NCBI GenBank assembly: GCA_020736575.1
Contig: JAGPYM010000139.1
Location: 1-18,711, forward strand
Length of the DNA stretch: 18,711 bases
Direction: 5' to 3'
DNA from: Thelonectria olida
Taxonomy: Eukaryota; Ascomycota; Sordariomycetes; Hypocreales; Nectriaceae
In this document: positions 9,240-18,711 of the stretch, in pieces
How the letters are laid out: each line of letters begins with the position of its first letter
Numbering within the stretch: position 1 is the stretch's first letter
Notes under the pieces: generated by a model
Database searches by the model: none
The model's input: the letters and a program-made list of their open reading frames with translations, nothing else
What the model was told of the DNA's origin: nothing
Program-made: the position numbers and the translations under genes

Positions 9240-11590
9240 TTTTATATTATTTACAAGGGGAAAACCTCTAGCTCTTTAAGCGCGCACGGAATTAAACGCC
9301 CCTATAAGCAATTAGCTATAGTATATAGTTATATAATTAACTAATTAATAGCTAATATAATTTCCTTTAGCTTTTAAACTAGCTTTAAGCTCTTATAATA
9401 GTAAATTTACTAATTGTATTTAATTATTTATATACTAATATAGTGCAGGCCAATTAAAAAGCCCTTTTATATATAGCTTAAAAGTGTTATAAAAATTACT
9501 TGCGCTTAACTAGCTGCCAGCTGCTAGAATTGAACTAATTGTAGTTTTTTTATTTTTAACTTTAGTTTCTAATTTAAAAGGTTTAGCTTAATTGCAATTA
9601 GGAATATATTACTATGTCTTAAGCTGGAATTTATTATTTTTATAACTTTTAAAATACTTAGTAGCTGCTTAGTAGAAATTTAGGCTATTAGTAAATATTT
9701 AGTTTTATAAACCCCGCTTTAAATATTATTACTATTATAAAAGACAAACTAGCTATTTTAAGTGGGGGATATTATTATTCCTTATATAAAAGAATTAAAA
9801 TAATAAAAGTAATAAAATCCAAGTAGTAAAAAGGTAATATAAAATAGTAAAAAGAGAAAAGTAATAAGAGAGATTTAAGTTATATTTTAGTAAAATAATA
9901 GGTTATATTTAAAATAGCTAGTAATATAATTTAAATAATTTAAAGTTTAAAATAACTTTTAAAATAAAAGTTTAATAATAAAATAAAATTAATAAAAGTA
10001 GAGTTTTAATTTAAGTTTATTAAGCTTAAAAATTATATAATTAAAAAAATAAATAAAATTATAATTTAAATAATATAAAAGCTATTATAAGTTTAAAAGT
10101 AACTTATTTAAATTTATAATAAGTTAAAATAAATTTAATTATAATTAAATATAATACATAAAGTTAAAATATTATAATTATTAAATTATATATATTTAAA
10201 TTATTATTTAAAATGCTAATAATTTAAATATATAATAAAAGTTAATATATATTAAATTTTAATTTTATATTTATTATAATAAGCTTTTTAATAAGGCTTA
10301 TAATTAGTTTTAAAATAAAAGTTTTTATTAAATAAATCTTATTTAAAAAACTTTATTTTAAGCTTTTAATATATATATATATAAATATAATTAAATTTAA
10401 TTTATATTATTAAATTAAATTAAACTAATTAGATTTAATATATATATAATAATTTATATTTATAAAGTAACCTTTTATAAGTCTATTAGTTTTATTATAA
10501 TTAACTATTTAATATCTGATAAAATTATAATATATATTATAATATAATATTTTCCTTTTATTAGTTTTACTTTTTAAATTATATAAATAAGTTATAGTTT
10601 TATAAATTAGTTTTCTAACTAATTTATCCCTTACTTTCTTATTTTTCTAACTAATAATATATTATATTATATTATTAAAACTGTTTTATATTTAAAAATT
10701 ATAATTAAAAGATATAATAATTTTATTAAAATAATTAAAAAGTTTAATTTTAAAATACTATATTATTTTATTTATTTTAAAGCTAATTATTATTTTTATA
10801 TAATAGTAAAAAGTAAATAGTAATATAACTTTTATATAAAAAAGAAATATATTTAATATAATTTTAATAGTATTACTTTTTAAATATATTTATAAAAGTC
10901 AGTATTTAATTTATTTTCTATTAATAAATTATAATTACTTATATTTTATAAAAGAAAAATTATTTAAAAAAGTATAATAAAAAAGTAAAAGCTAACTTAT
11001 TAAAAGCCTTAGTTTAATTATAATAATTATATTATTAAAAGAAATATTTATAAAAAAAAATAGTAAATATAATTTATTTAAATTATAAAAATTTAAACAA
11101 GTTAAAAAAAATTAATATAATTTATAAAGTTAGAATTAAAAGTAATATTTAAATTTTAATTAAATTTTTAAAATAGTATATAAAAAATATAAAAAATTAA
11201 TAGAAAACTAACTATATATATTTAAATAATAAATTTTAAATAAGTAAATATATAAAAATGCAATTTATTTTATATATTTTTACTTTTTATTTTATAATAT
11301 TTTATAAATATTTTATTTCTAATTAAAAGCTAAATAAGAGTGGAAAATAAAAGCTTAGCTTATATTTAAAAAAAATACTAAAAAGTACTTATAGCTTATA
11401 TAAAAAAATACTTATAAAATACTATTATATTTCTATTTAATAAGTAAAATAGCTAGCTAATATAAGTGTATTATTATATAAAAAAGGGTAGTAATAAATA
11501 TAAGTAATAATTTTACCTTTTAAGTTAGAACTTTAAATACTTAAATTATATAGCTTACTACTATTTAAATTATTATTAAATGCCTATTTA
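9240..11590. repeat. AT-rich RIP-degraded repeat block, right of the gene island
   Basis: The sequence is almost entirely A and T. From about 9900 to 10600 it is the most extreme stretch of the window, with whole lines containing only a handful of C or G. No frame of gene length exists on either strand. The segment 10215-10372 is the right-hand copy of an inverted repeat shared with the left block. A less degraded patch containing GCGCGC lies at about 9275-9305. The parent elements cannot be named. Confidence 0.85.
10215..10372 (+). repeat. 158 bp repeat, right inverted copy, more heavily mutated
   Basis: It aligns without gaps to the minus strand of 1175-1332. At 16 sites this copy has T where the other has C and at two it has A where the other has G, with only two other differences. 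The mutations are thus strongly one-directional and mostly on one strand. Several affected cytosines were in CCC or CCT runs, not only in CpA. Confidence 0.85.
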
Positions 11591-11594
11591 TACT

Positions 11595-11775
11595 TTTAAA
11601 CCTAGGGGTAAGTATTTATATACTCTTCCTTTTCCCTTTCTTTTTTTATACTCTTACTTACCCCTAGGTTTAAATATCTATATACTCTTCCTTTTATAAT
11701 AGGCAATAGGTAATAGGGTAAAAAGACTAAACTATTAGAATATATAAACATTTAACCCTAGGGGTAAGTAAGAGT
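11595..11775. repeat. Cluster of inverted and direct repeats around CCTAGGGGTAAG
   Basis: An 18-base sequence at 11595-11612 (TTTAAACCTAGGGGTAAG) is repeated as its exact reverse complement at 11657-11674. A 25-base segment at 11650-11674 is repeated in inverted orientation at 11751-11775 with one mismatch. In addition, TATATACTCTTCCTTTT occurs as a direct repeat at 11617-11633 and 11679-11695. The conservation is striking in DNA otherwise scrambled by mutation, and these units contain no CpA or CpG. They may be ends of nested elements. Confidence 0.8.
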
Positions 11776-14670
11776 TTAAAAAGGAAAAGGCTATTATCCC
11801 TATTATATATTTATCCTACTACTTGCTTGTAAGGGTTACTATCTTCCTTACTTACTAATTTCTCTTTCTCTCTTTTTTCTTTTCTCTTTTTCTTCCCTTA
11901 TTATAAAAGCAACTTAACTTACCTTTTTTATTCCTAGACTTTTCTATTATTTTCCTATCTCTTGCTATTTTATAGCCTACCCTTTTAAAATCCTATAAAA
12001 TATAAAATGCTATTTAATTTATACTTTTAACTTACTAATAGGTTCCGCTTTAAATTAATATTAATTTATTTAACTTTCTACTAACTTACTACCTCTAGCT
12101 GCAAGTACTACTTATAGTAGCTAGTAGTAATAATACTTAATAACTTATCCAGCTTATTATACTACCTTATAAATAAAAAGAATATATCTAGAGGTACTTA
12201 TAAGGATTTTAGGATTAGTATAATATTATATTTATTTAGTTAAATTTACTAGATAGTAGTAATAGTAAGCGCATACTAGAATTCTTACTAATTTTACTTA
12301 ATCTATTTTCTTTATTTTAAGGGATTAAAAAGGAGTATAATAGTATATATAAATATTTAATTTAATAAGGTATAGTACTTATTAAGGATAAACTAGCTTA
12401 TATTAATATAATATACTATATAGGAATTATAGTTTTCTTTTAAATTATAAAGCTTTTAAATAAAATAATTAGTTAGTTAACTAATTAATTAAATAAAAGA
12501 AAAAAATATTACTATTAACTTTATACTTTTTATACTATTATAATAAAACATCTATTATTAAAAGTAATTAAAAGAGTGTAAATTGCGCCCCTTTACCTAA
12601 TAATATAGCTAAGGCAAATAGCTATAAGAAATAATATATTTATTTAATAAACTCCTATTTTAAAGCTAGTAGGATATTGTTTTAAAGCTTTTTATTATAG
12701 TTAATTAGGAACTGTTTTATATAAAATTAATATTATAGAAAATTATTTAATAATTAATATTATAAATTCTAGTATGTGGTATTATTTATATCTAGTTAGA
12801 GTTTTATTTTATTATTTTATATAGCTAAATAAAGTGTAGATTTATATATTTAAACTATAATATTATATACTTTCTATAGGGGTGTAATATGCTACTATTT
12901 AGTAAAGTTTTTAAATATATAATTGCCTTTTTATAAAGTTCTTTTTTTCTAATAGGCCTTATTTATTTTTATTATTTGTTTAGTATTATATAAGGTGTTA
13001 TAAAATTGTATAAATAACTAATTGTTTAAAGTATTATTAGTAGTATTAAGAGTAGTAATTAGTGCCTTTTTTAAAAATGTAAGAAGAAATACTTAAAGGG
13101 ATAAGTTAATAATATGGGTAATATAGTAAATATAGCGCTTAAAGAAATTAAATATTAACTAGCAATTAATTAATTCTAATTTAAAAATAAGGGAAGAGCT
13201 ATTATACCCTATAGTCTTTTTATAATTACTATAAGAGATAAAATAAGTAAGTATTATTTAAAGTAGTATTATTCCCTATATAATAGCCCACTTTAGAAGT
13301 AAGATTATATTTTACTACTATATTAATAATTAGAAATGCCTGGGTTTTATTATTATAACTATAGCAATATTTTAATATTACTAGAAGTGCCTTTTATAGC
13401 TAATAATCCTAATTAATCTATTTTATAAAAATAGTAAGTATTTTATAATAATAGGGCAATGTTTAAAAATTAGAAAGAATATGGATTTTTAAAATAAAAG
13501 CTTTAAAAGTTACTATAAGCTAAAAAGAATATAACTTATATATAGTATTAATTAATTGTATTAAAGCACTTTAATTAGTTATTATAAAATCCTTTATAAT
13601 AGAATTAGCTGCTAGTATTATCTCTTGCATTTTATTTTAAGTAATTGCTAAGAAAGTAAGCTAGTAGTATATAATTAGGCTAATTATTATATTTAAATAC
13701 TAATTGCAATTAAATATATAATAAAGAGAAATATTTAAGTAATAAGAGGGAAAGAAAGTATTAATTTAAGGATATTTAACTTCCCTTTTATTATTTAGTA
13801 TTATAGTCTGTAATAACTACCCTATTATATACTAGAAAACAGCCCCACTTTTACTACCTAATTATTAAAGGATTACCTTTCTAAATGCAATTTAAATATT
13901 TAAATTACTCTTATAATTATAATCTAAAGGAAGGCTTATAGCCTTAATTATAATTTAAAGAAAATACCCTTAATATATAAATATATATATTTAATATATT
14001 AGATAAATATAATTACTTTAGCTTTTAATATAATTTAATTATACTTATTTACTTTAAGTATATTACTAGATATAATAACCTATTATATTATTTAGACTTT
14101 AATACTTAATCTTTTTACTAATATAAACTTAAAACCCTCTAGTTTTATCTATTAGAAATTAACTAGATTATTATATATTAAAAGCTCTTATTTAAAAGGT
14201 TACTATATTACCCTAAGTAATATTATACTATTATAATTATATTTAAAAGTTAACTTACTAATACTCCTAACCTTATATTAAATAACTTGCCCCCAGTTAT
14301 AATATTCTACCTAATAATATAAAGGTTACTATTAAATCTAATAATTTTAAAACTTAATTAACTAATTTATACCTAAGTGTAAAATTAAAAATAATAAGCC
14401 CTAATTATTTAATAGAATAGAGAATATAATTCTAGTAAAATAGTTAAACTATTTAATTAGAATCTTTTAATAGAACTTTTAAAAATATTATACTATTTCT
14501 TATATATTTTAAAACTTACTTTTAATAGTTTTTATATAAACTTGCCTTAGCTAAAAGAAGGGTTATATATACTTATAGTTATATAAAGGAATTATAATTA
14601 TATAGTTTAAACCTATTATAAGAGACTATTTTAAATATAATAATAATATTAATTAAAATTAAAATATAAT
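11776..14670. repeat. AT-rich degraded repeat DNA upstream of the gypsy relic
   Basis: This region is also RIP-degraded. It includes a pyrimidine-rich tract at about 11855-11900. A pair of short inverted sequences, ATTGCGCCCCT at 12582-12592 and the complement of ATTACACCCCT at 12878-12888, might be decayed terminal repeats of a roughly 310 bp element. The 5' LTR and leader of the retrotransposon that follows should lie somewhere in the last kilobase, but I could not place its ends. No intact frame is present. Confidence 0.6.
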
Positions 14671-14674
14671 TAAT

Positions 14675-15205
14675 ATCTTTTTAAAATAGAATAATTTTAA
14701 AATTGCACTTAAAAATATATTTAAAATAGTTAATAAGAAATAATAAGTAGTTACTAATATTTATTAAATTAAATAACTTAAGTTTACTACGAGCTATTTT
14801 ATTATATTTTAATAAGTTATAGTTAAATTTAAATAGAATAATAATATATTATAAAATCTACTATTAGGGACTTAAAAAAAAGTTAAAAATGAAATTTATA
14901 AGGTAGAATACTTTAAAACCCTTATAGAGTTTATTATTATAACTGTTAAAATTAATAAAAAATAGTATAAATATAAAAGAGAGAAGGCCGAGAATGCTAT
15001 ATAAAATAAAATACCTCTTATAACCCTATTACTCTAATTAGTATTAAGTAAAAATAATAAGGGAAAAGGAAGAGCCTATTAAAACAATACCTCTTATAAT
15101 ATAAATTTAAAACTAATAGAACTTAGAGCCACTTAGCAAGACTACTTACAAGTTACTTATTAAAATTATAAAAAGAAAGATATTTTAAAAGTAAGTATTA
15201 AAACC
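14675..15205 (+). pseudogene. Gag relic of a Ty3/gypsy retrotransposon, with zinc-knuckle remnant
   Basis: Broken plus-strand frames retain the capsid and nucleocapsid of fungal Ty3/gypsy Gag. Around 14680-14725 there is NNFKIALKNIF. Around 14868-15005 there is GLKKKVKNEIYKVEY, then TLIEFI, then KYKREKAENA. At 15113-15133 LIELRAT stands where these elements usually have PMELGAT. Around 15155-15195 the CCHC knuckle survives as a ghost, with its cysteine codons read as TAT (tyrosine), the result of G-to-A changes. Stop codons and at least one frame shift interrupt the whole. The product would have been the structural protein of virus-like particles; this copy cannot make it. Confidence 0.8.
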
Positions 15206-17720
15206 TAATAAAACTAATTAAAAGTTTAAACCTATTTTAAAAGTAAAAAATACCTTAATAATACTAACTAATAGAATAAACTATAAATAGAGTTAAAATA
15301 GCTATTAGAATACTAATATAACTATTATAATTATAACTAACTAATAAATTATAATAAATAATATAAGTTGCCCTATAATACTAAATAATATATATAAGTA
15401 AGACTATTATATTTATATAAATAGTAAAATTAATAAATACTTTAAACTTAAGAGTATATCCTAATATACTAAATAGCATACTATAATAATAACTACTATA
15501 TTATAAAAATAGTAAAAATAATAAATACTATTTATAAGTATTAATAAAAAGAAGGATAGAAAATATAACTTATATATATAATAAAACCTATTTAAAAATT
15601 ACTAATTATAAAAATAAAAATAAATAAAAGTACTAATTAATATATTAAAAATAATACATTTAAAAGGATATTCTTAAAAAAACCCTTATAATAGTATAAA
15701 GTAGTTATAATAATAGAGGAATTCTAAACACTATTATACTATTAGTATTATAAAGTTTATATAAAAATAAAAAGAAGCTAAATATAATAATAGTAATATA
15801 ATAACTTAATTAAACACTTAAGCTAGTTTATATAAATAAAATATTACTAAGTATACTATATAGAGACTAGTCCCTAAATTACTAAAAACTAGATATATTA
15901 ATTAGAATATTATAAAAACTCTTATAATAGTTTGTAAAAGTAAGGTAGTAAGCTTAAAAGGAAGTAATATTATTTATAATAAGGTATTATAATAACTTAT
16001 AAAAGCATACAGCCACTTAATAAACCCTTGCTAAAATACTTATATAAAATAATTAGTTATAAAAGCTCTTAATTTAAGCCTATGGATTAAAACCTTATTA
16101 ACCTAATTAAATAGGAACTTATAATTTAAGTAGGAAATAATATTCCTAAACTATTTCTTATAATATTAAATTATAAATAAGCTTAAAAACTAAAACTACT
16201 TATTACTACTTAGTATATATTCCTAAACTCGCTTACTAATAGTATCCTAATATAATAAATATAAATTTATAAGTTATTAGAAAAAAAGAAGTAATTTCTA
16301 AAACTAATAATACTAGTTTAAAAGAAAATATTAAAAAAGAATTATAATAAGTTCACCCAATTTACAAGTTAATTATTAAAGGATAAAAGGTTACTATTAA
16401 AGACTTTTATATTTATAATATAAACTAATAAATAATCTAAATAAGAAATTATAAACCCTACTAACTTTATAATAATAATATATCTATTTTAAACCTAATA
16501 TATTCTAACTATTATATAATTTTATAAGTATTATATTATAATTATATATATATATAGCACTTATTATATAAAGCTTAAAATAACTACTATTTAATATAAA
16601 TAGGCTATACCTTATAAAATAATAGTATTAAGCTATTAATTTTATAAACTAGAGAAATGCAAGCTAGCTACTATACTTAAATATTACTATTCTTATAAAC
16701 TGCATATACCCTCTACTTAAAAAATATATAAATGGAATATATAATATATTTAAATATTAGTATTAAAAATGCCTTATATATAAATAAGCTAAAATAGTAA
16801 ATTAGTATTAAATATATTAGAAATAACTTATATAACCTTATAATATATACACTTTATAAAATAAAACTATGGAATAATAGGTAAAGATATATATAAATAG
16901 TTAAAAAATAATAAAAGCCGCTTATAATAGAGCTATAAAACTGGCTAAAATAGGAGGAATTTATAAAACTTTTAAAAAGAGCTTTATATATAATATAAAA
17001 ACCTAATAATATATTATTATAATAATAAATAATATTATAAGTATAAATTAAGGATAATAGTTTATTATATTAATAAATAGTAAAATAAAATAAATAGAGT
17101 TAATTTATAAGTATTAATTATTTTAAGCTATTATAAAAGAATAAAAATATACCTATAGATATTTAATATAAAAGGAAAACTATTTAAATATAAAAATAAA
17201 TAAATTACTTATAAATTAATTACTTTAAAGTATTTATTAAAAGAAAGAATTAAAGTTAATTTAATATTATACCTTTTAAAAATATAACTTACTTTTAAAT
17301 TACTTATAGTTTTACTAATATAACCCCCTTATTAGTTAGTATACTAGCTAGATATAAACTTTTAAAATAATATAGCTAATAATATAAATAATAATTTAAA
17401 TAATATAAGATTTTAAACTTTATTAAAAAAAATAAAAAAGTATAGTAGAGTAATAATAAAAACACTCCTAACTTATAAAAAAATATAACTTTTAAAAGGA
17501 ATATAATATAAATATAAAAAAGGGTAAGTATAATAAATATAATAAATAATTATATTTTTAAAAAGATATTTATATAAATAAATAAAAACCTTAAATAATA
17601 AAAGGAAGACTATTAATAATAAACTTAAAATATACTAGTATAATATTAAATTTATAAGAAACTATTTACTAAAAACTAAAAATAGGTTTACTAGAGTATT
17701 TTTAATAGGATTATAAGATT
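15206..17720 (+). pseudogene. Decayed gag-pol spacer and presumed protease region of the gypsy relic
   Basis: By position this should hold the aspartic protease and linker of the retrotransposon, but I could not read a DSGA-type active-site motif with confidence. The sequence has the same near absence of CpA and TpG as the readable parts. Its length suggests that another repeat may be nested here. Confidence 0.4.
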
Positions 17721-18711
17721 TAACTTAAGGATGGAATATTAATTATATTTTACCCTATTTATAACCTTAATAAAGTATAGCTATATAAGCTTAAAAACTA
17801 TTTTAAAAAAATATTAAAGAAAGATATATTAAGATTTTTAAATTAAAAGTAAGCTATCTAATTATATTTATTCCTAAAAAGAATAAAAAGTTTTAACTTA
17901 TTATAAATTACTATAAGCTTAATAATATTACTATTAAAAATAGAATACCCTTACTTTTAATTAATAAATAAAAGACTAATTTTATAAAATAAAGTACTTT
18001 ACTATATTAGATTTAAAAGGAGCTTATAACCTTATTTATATTAAAAAAGAATATAAATAAAAACTACTTTTAAAATAAAGTTTAAACTTTATAAATATCT
18101 TATTATGCCCTTTAGTCTTATTAATAGATTAGTAATATTCTAATAAATAATTAATAATATATTATAAGAATACTTAAATATATTTATAATATACTATTTT
18201 AATAATATTTTTATCTTTTCTAAAATGGAAAAAGAATATATAAAATATATTTATAAGGTATTATAAGCTTTTAAAAATACTAAACTACTAGTTAAACTAG
18301 AGAAAAGTTATTTTTATATATTAAAAGTAGAATTTCTAGAATATATTATCTCTTATAATAAGATATAAATAAACTTAAAGAAACTTTTAATAGTTAAGGA
18401 CTAAAAGAAATTAAAATTAGTTAAGGAAGTATAAGCTTTCTTAGGATTTGTAAACTATTATTATAAGTTCCTTAAAGATTTTAAAAAACTAGCTATACTA
18501 CTTATTAAATTAATAAAAAAGAATTAACTATTTATTTAAAAACTTAATATTTAAAAAGCCTTTAATAAAATTAAAAACCTTATTTTTAGTAAACTAATAT
18601 TTAAAATATTTAACCCTATATAATCTATTAAATTGGAAATAAACTTTTTAAACTTTACCTTAAGAGCCTAGATTGGATAATATAATAATAAGGAAATTAT
18701 ACCTAATTGCA
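17721..18711 (+). pseudogene. Reverse transcriptase and RNase H relic of the Ty3/gypsy element (partial)
   Basis: Three successive plus-strand frames carry an almost complete Ty3/gypsy reverse transcriptase domain. IFIPKKNKKF and then NYYKLNNITIKNR at about 17867-17944 stand for the FVPKKNGKLRLVVDYRKLNN region. After a one-base shift between about 17966 and 17995 comes YFTILDLKGAYNLIYIKKE (17995 on). After a second shift near 18060 come YLIMPFSLIN (18096-18125) and YFNNIFIFS (18195-18221), where the catalytic YLDD motif is expected. Then EKSYFYILKVEFLEYIIS, AFLGFVNYYYKFLKDF and KAFNKIKNLIFS continue into the RNase H domain. There the TDAS motif reads INFL near 18639-18650. Many TAA and TAG codons interrupt it. 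The window ends inside RNase H. Confidence 0.92.

Larger units (their letters stand above)
14675..18711 (+). mobile_element. RIP-inactivated Ty3/gypsy LTR retrotransposon, cut by the window end
   Basis: Gag, zinc knuckle, reverse transcriptase and the start of RNase H occur in the Ty3/gypsy order on the plus strand, all disrupted by stops. The integrase, 3' LTR and any end signals lie beyond 18711, and the 5' LTR is not recognisable upstream. The 2.5 kb between the zinc knuckle and the reverse transcriptase is longer than the protease region usually needs, so an insertion or a long spacer may be present. Confidence 0.85.

Noticed and set aside
9240..18711. AT-rich block as mitochondrial or plasmid DNA
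   Set aside because: No mitochondrial genes, tRNAs or rRNAs are visible, it joins nuclear intron-containing genes directly, and it contains a nuclear Ty3/gypsy relic with RIP-type changes.
9240..18711. AT-rich block as a centromere core
   Set aside because: RIP-degraded retrotransposons are common in fungal centromeres, but nothing in the sequence itself separates that from an ordinary AT-isochore; CENP-A occupancy data would be needed.

Overview
The window looks like nuclear DNA of a filamentous ascomycete (Pezizomycotina) with a strongly two-compartment genome. A roughly 6.8 kb island of balanced base composition (about 2480-9230) holds intron-containing protein genes. It lies between two very AT-rich blocks (1 to about 2475, and about 9240 to the window end). 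The fungal assignment rests on short introns (50 to about 134 bp) with GTRRGT-type donors and CTAAC/CTGAC/CTCAC branch points, on the protein families, and on the AT blocks. Those blocks have almost no CpA, TpG or CpG, are full of TpA, and contain stop-riddled retrotransposon relics. This is the expected footprint of repeat-induced point mutation (RIP).

Layout. 1-2475: RIP-degraded repeat DNA with no gene. 2480-3115: 3' flank of the first gene. 3116-4932 (minus): a three-exon metal-dependent amidohydrolase of the YtcJ/Amidohydrolase_3 type, 537 or 539 aa. 4933-6228: 1.3 kb intergenic region acting as its promoter, with a tandem TGTTCCGGTA repeat, a CACGTG site and a GATAAG site. 6229-8082 (minus): a four-exon major facilitator superfamily (MFS) transporter, 548 aa. 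8083-8985: its upstream region with a TATA box. 8986 onward (plus): the apparent 5' end of a third gene, whose first exon is now a 22-codon stub next to the AT-rich block. 9240-18711: RIP-degraded repeats. The rightmost 4 kb is a plus-strand Ty3/gypsy LTR retrotransposon in which Gag, a zinc knuckle, reverse transcriptase and the start of RNase H can still be read through the damage.

The two intact genes are co-oriented neighbours: a membrane transporter and a cytosolic hydrolase of small amides or ureido/N-acyl compounds. They plausibly form a small uptake (or efflux) and hydrolysis module, but that link is inference from adjacency.

The most notable structural point is that a 158 bp repeat occurs once on each side of the island in opposite orientation (1175-1332 and 10215-10372). 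The copies align without gaps. They differ at 20 sites, 18 of them C-to-T or G-to-A with the right-hand copy always the more AT-rich. The gene pair is therefore enclosed by related, RIP-decayed repeats. No tRNA, rRNA, CRISPR array or convincingly novel defence-like system was seen.
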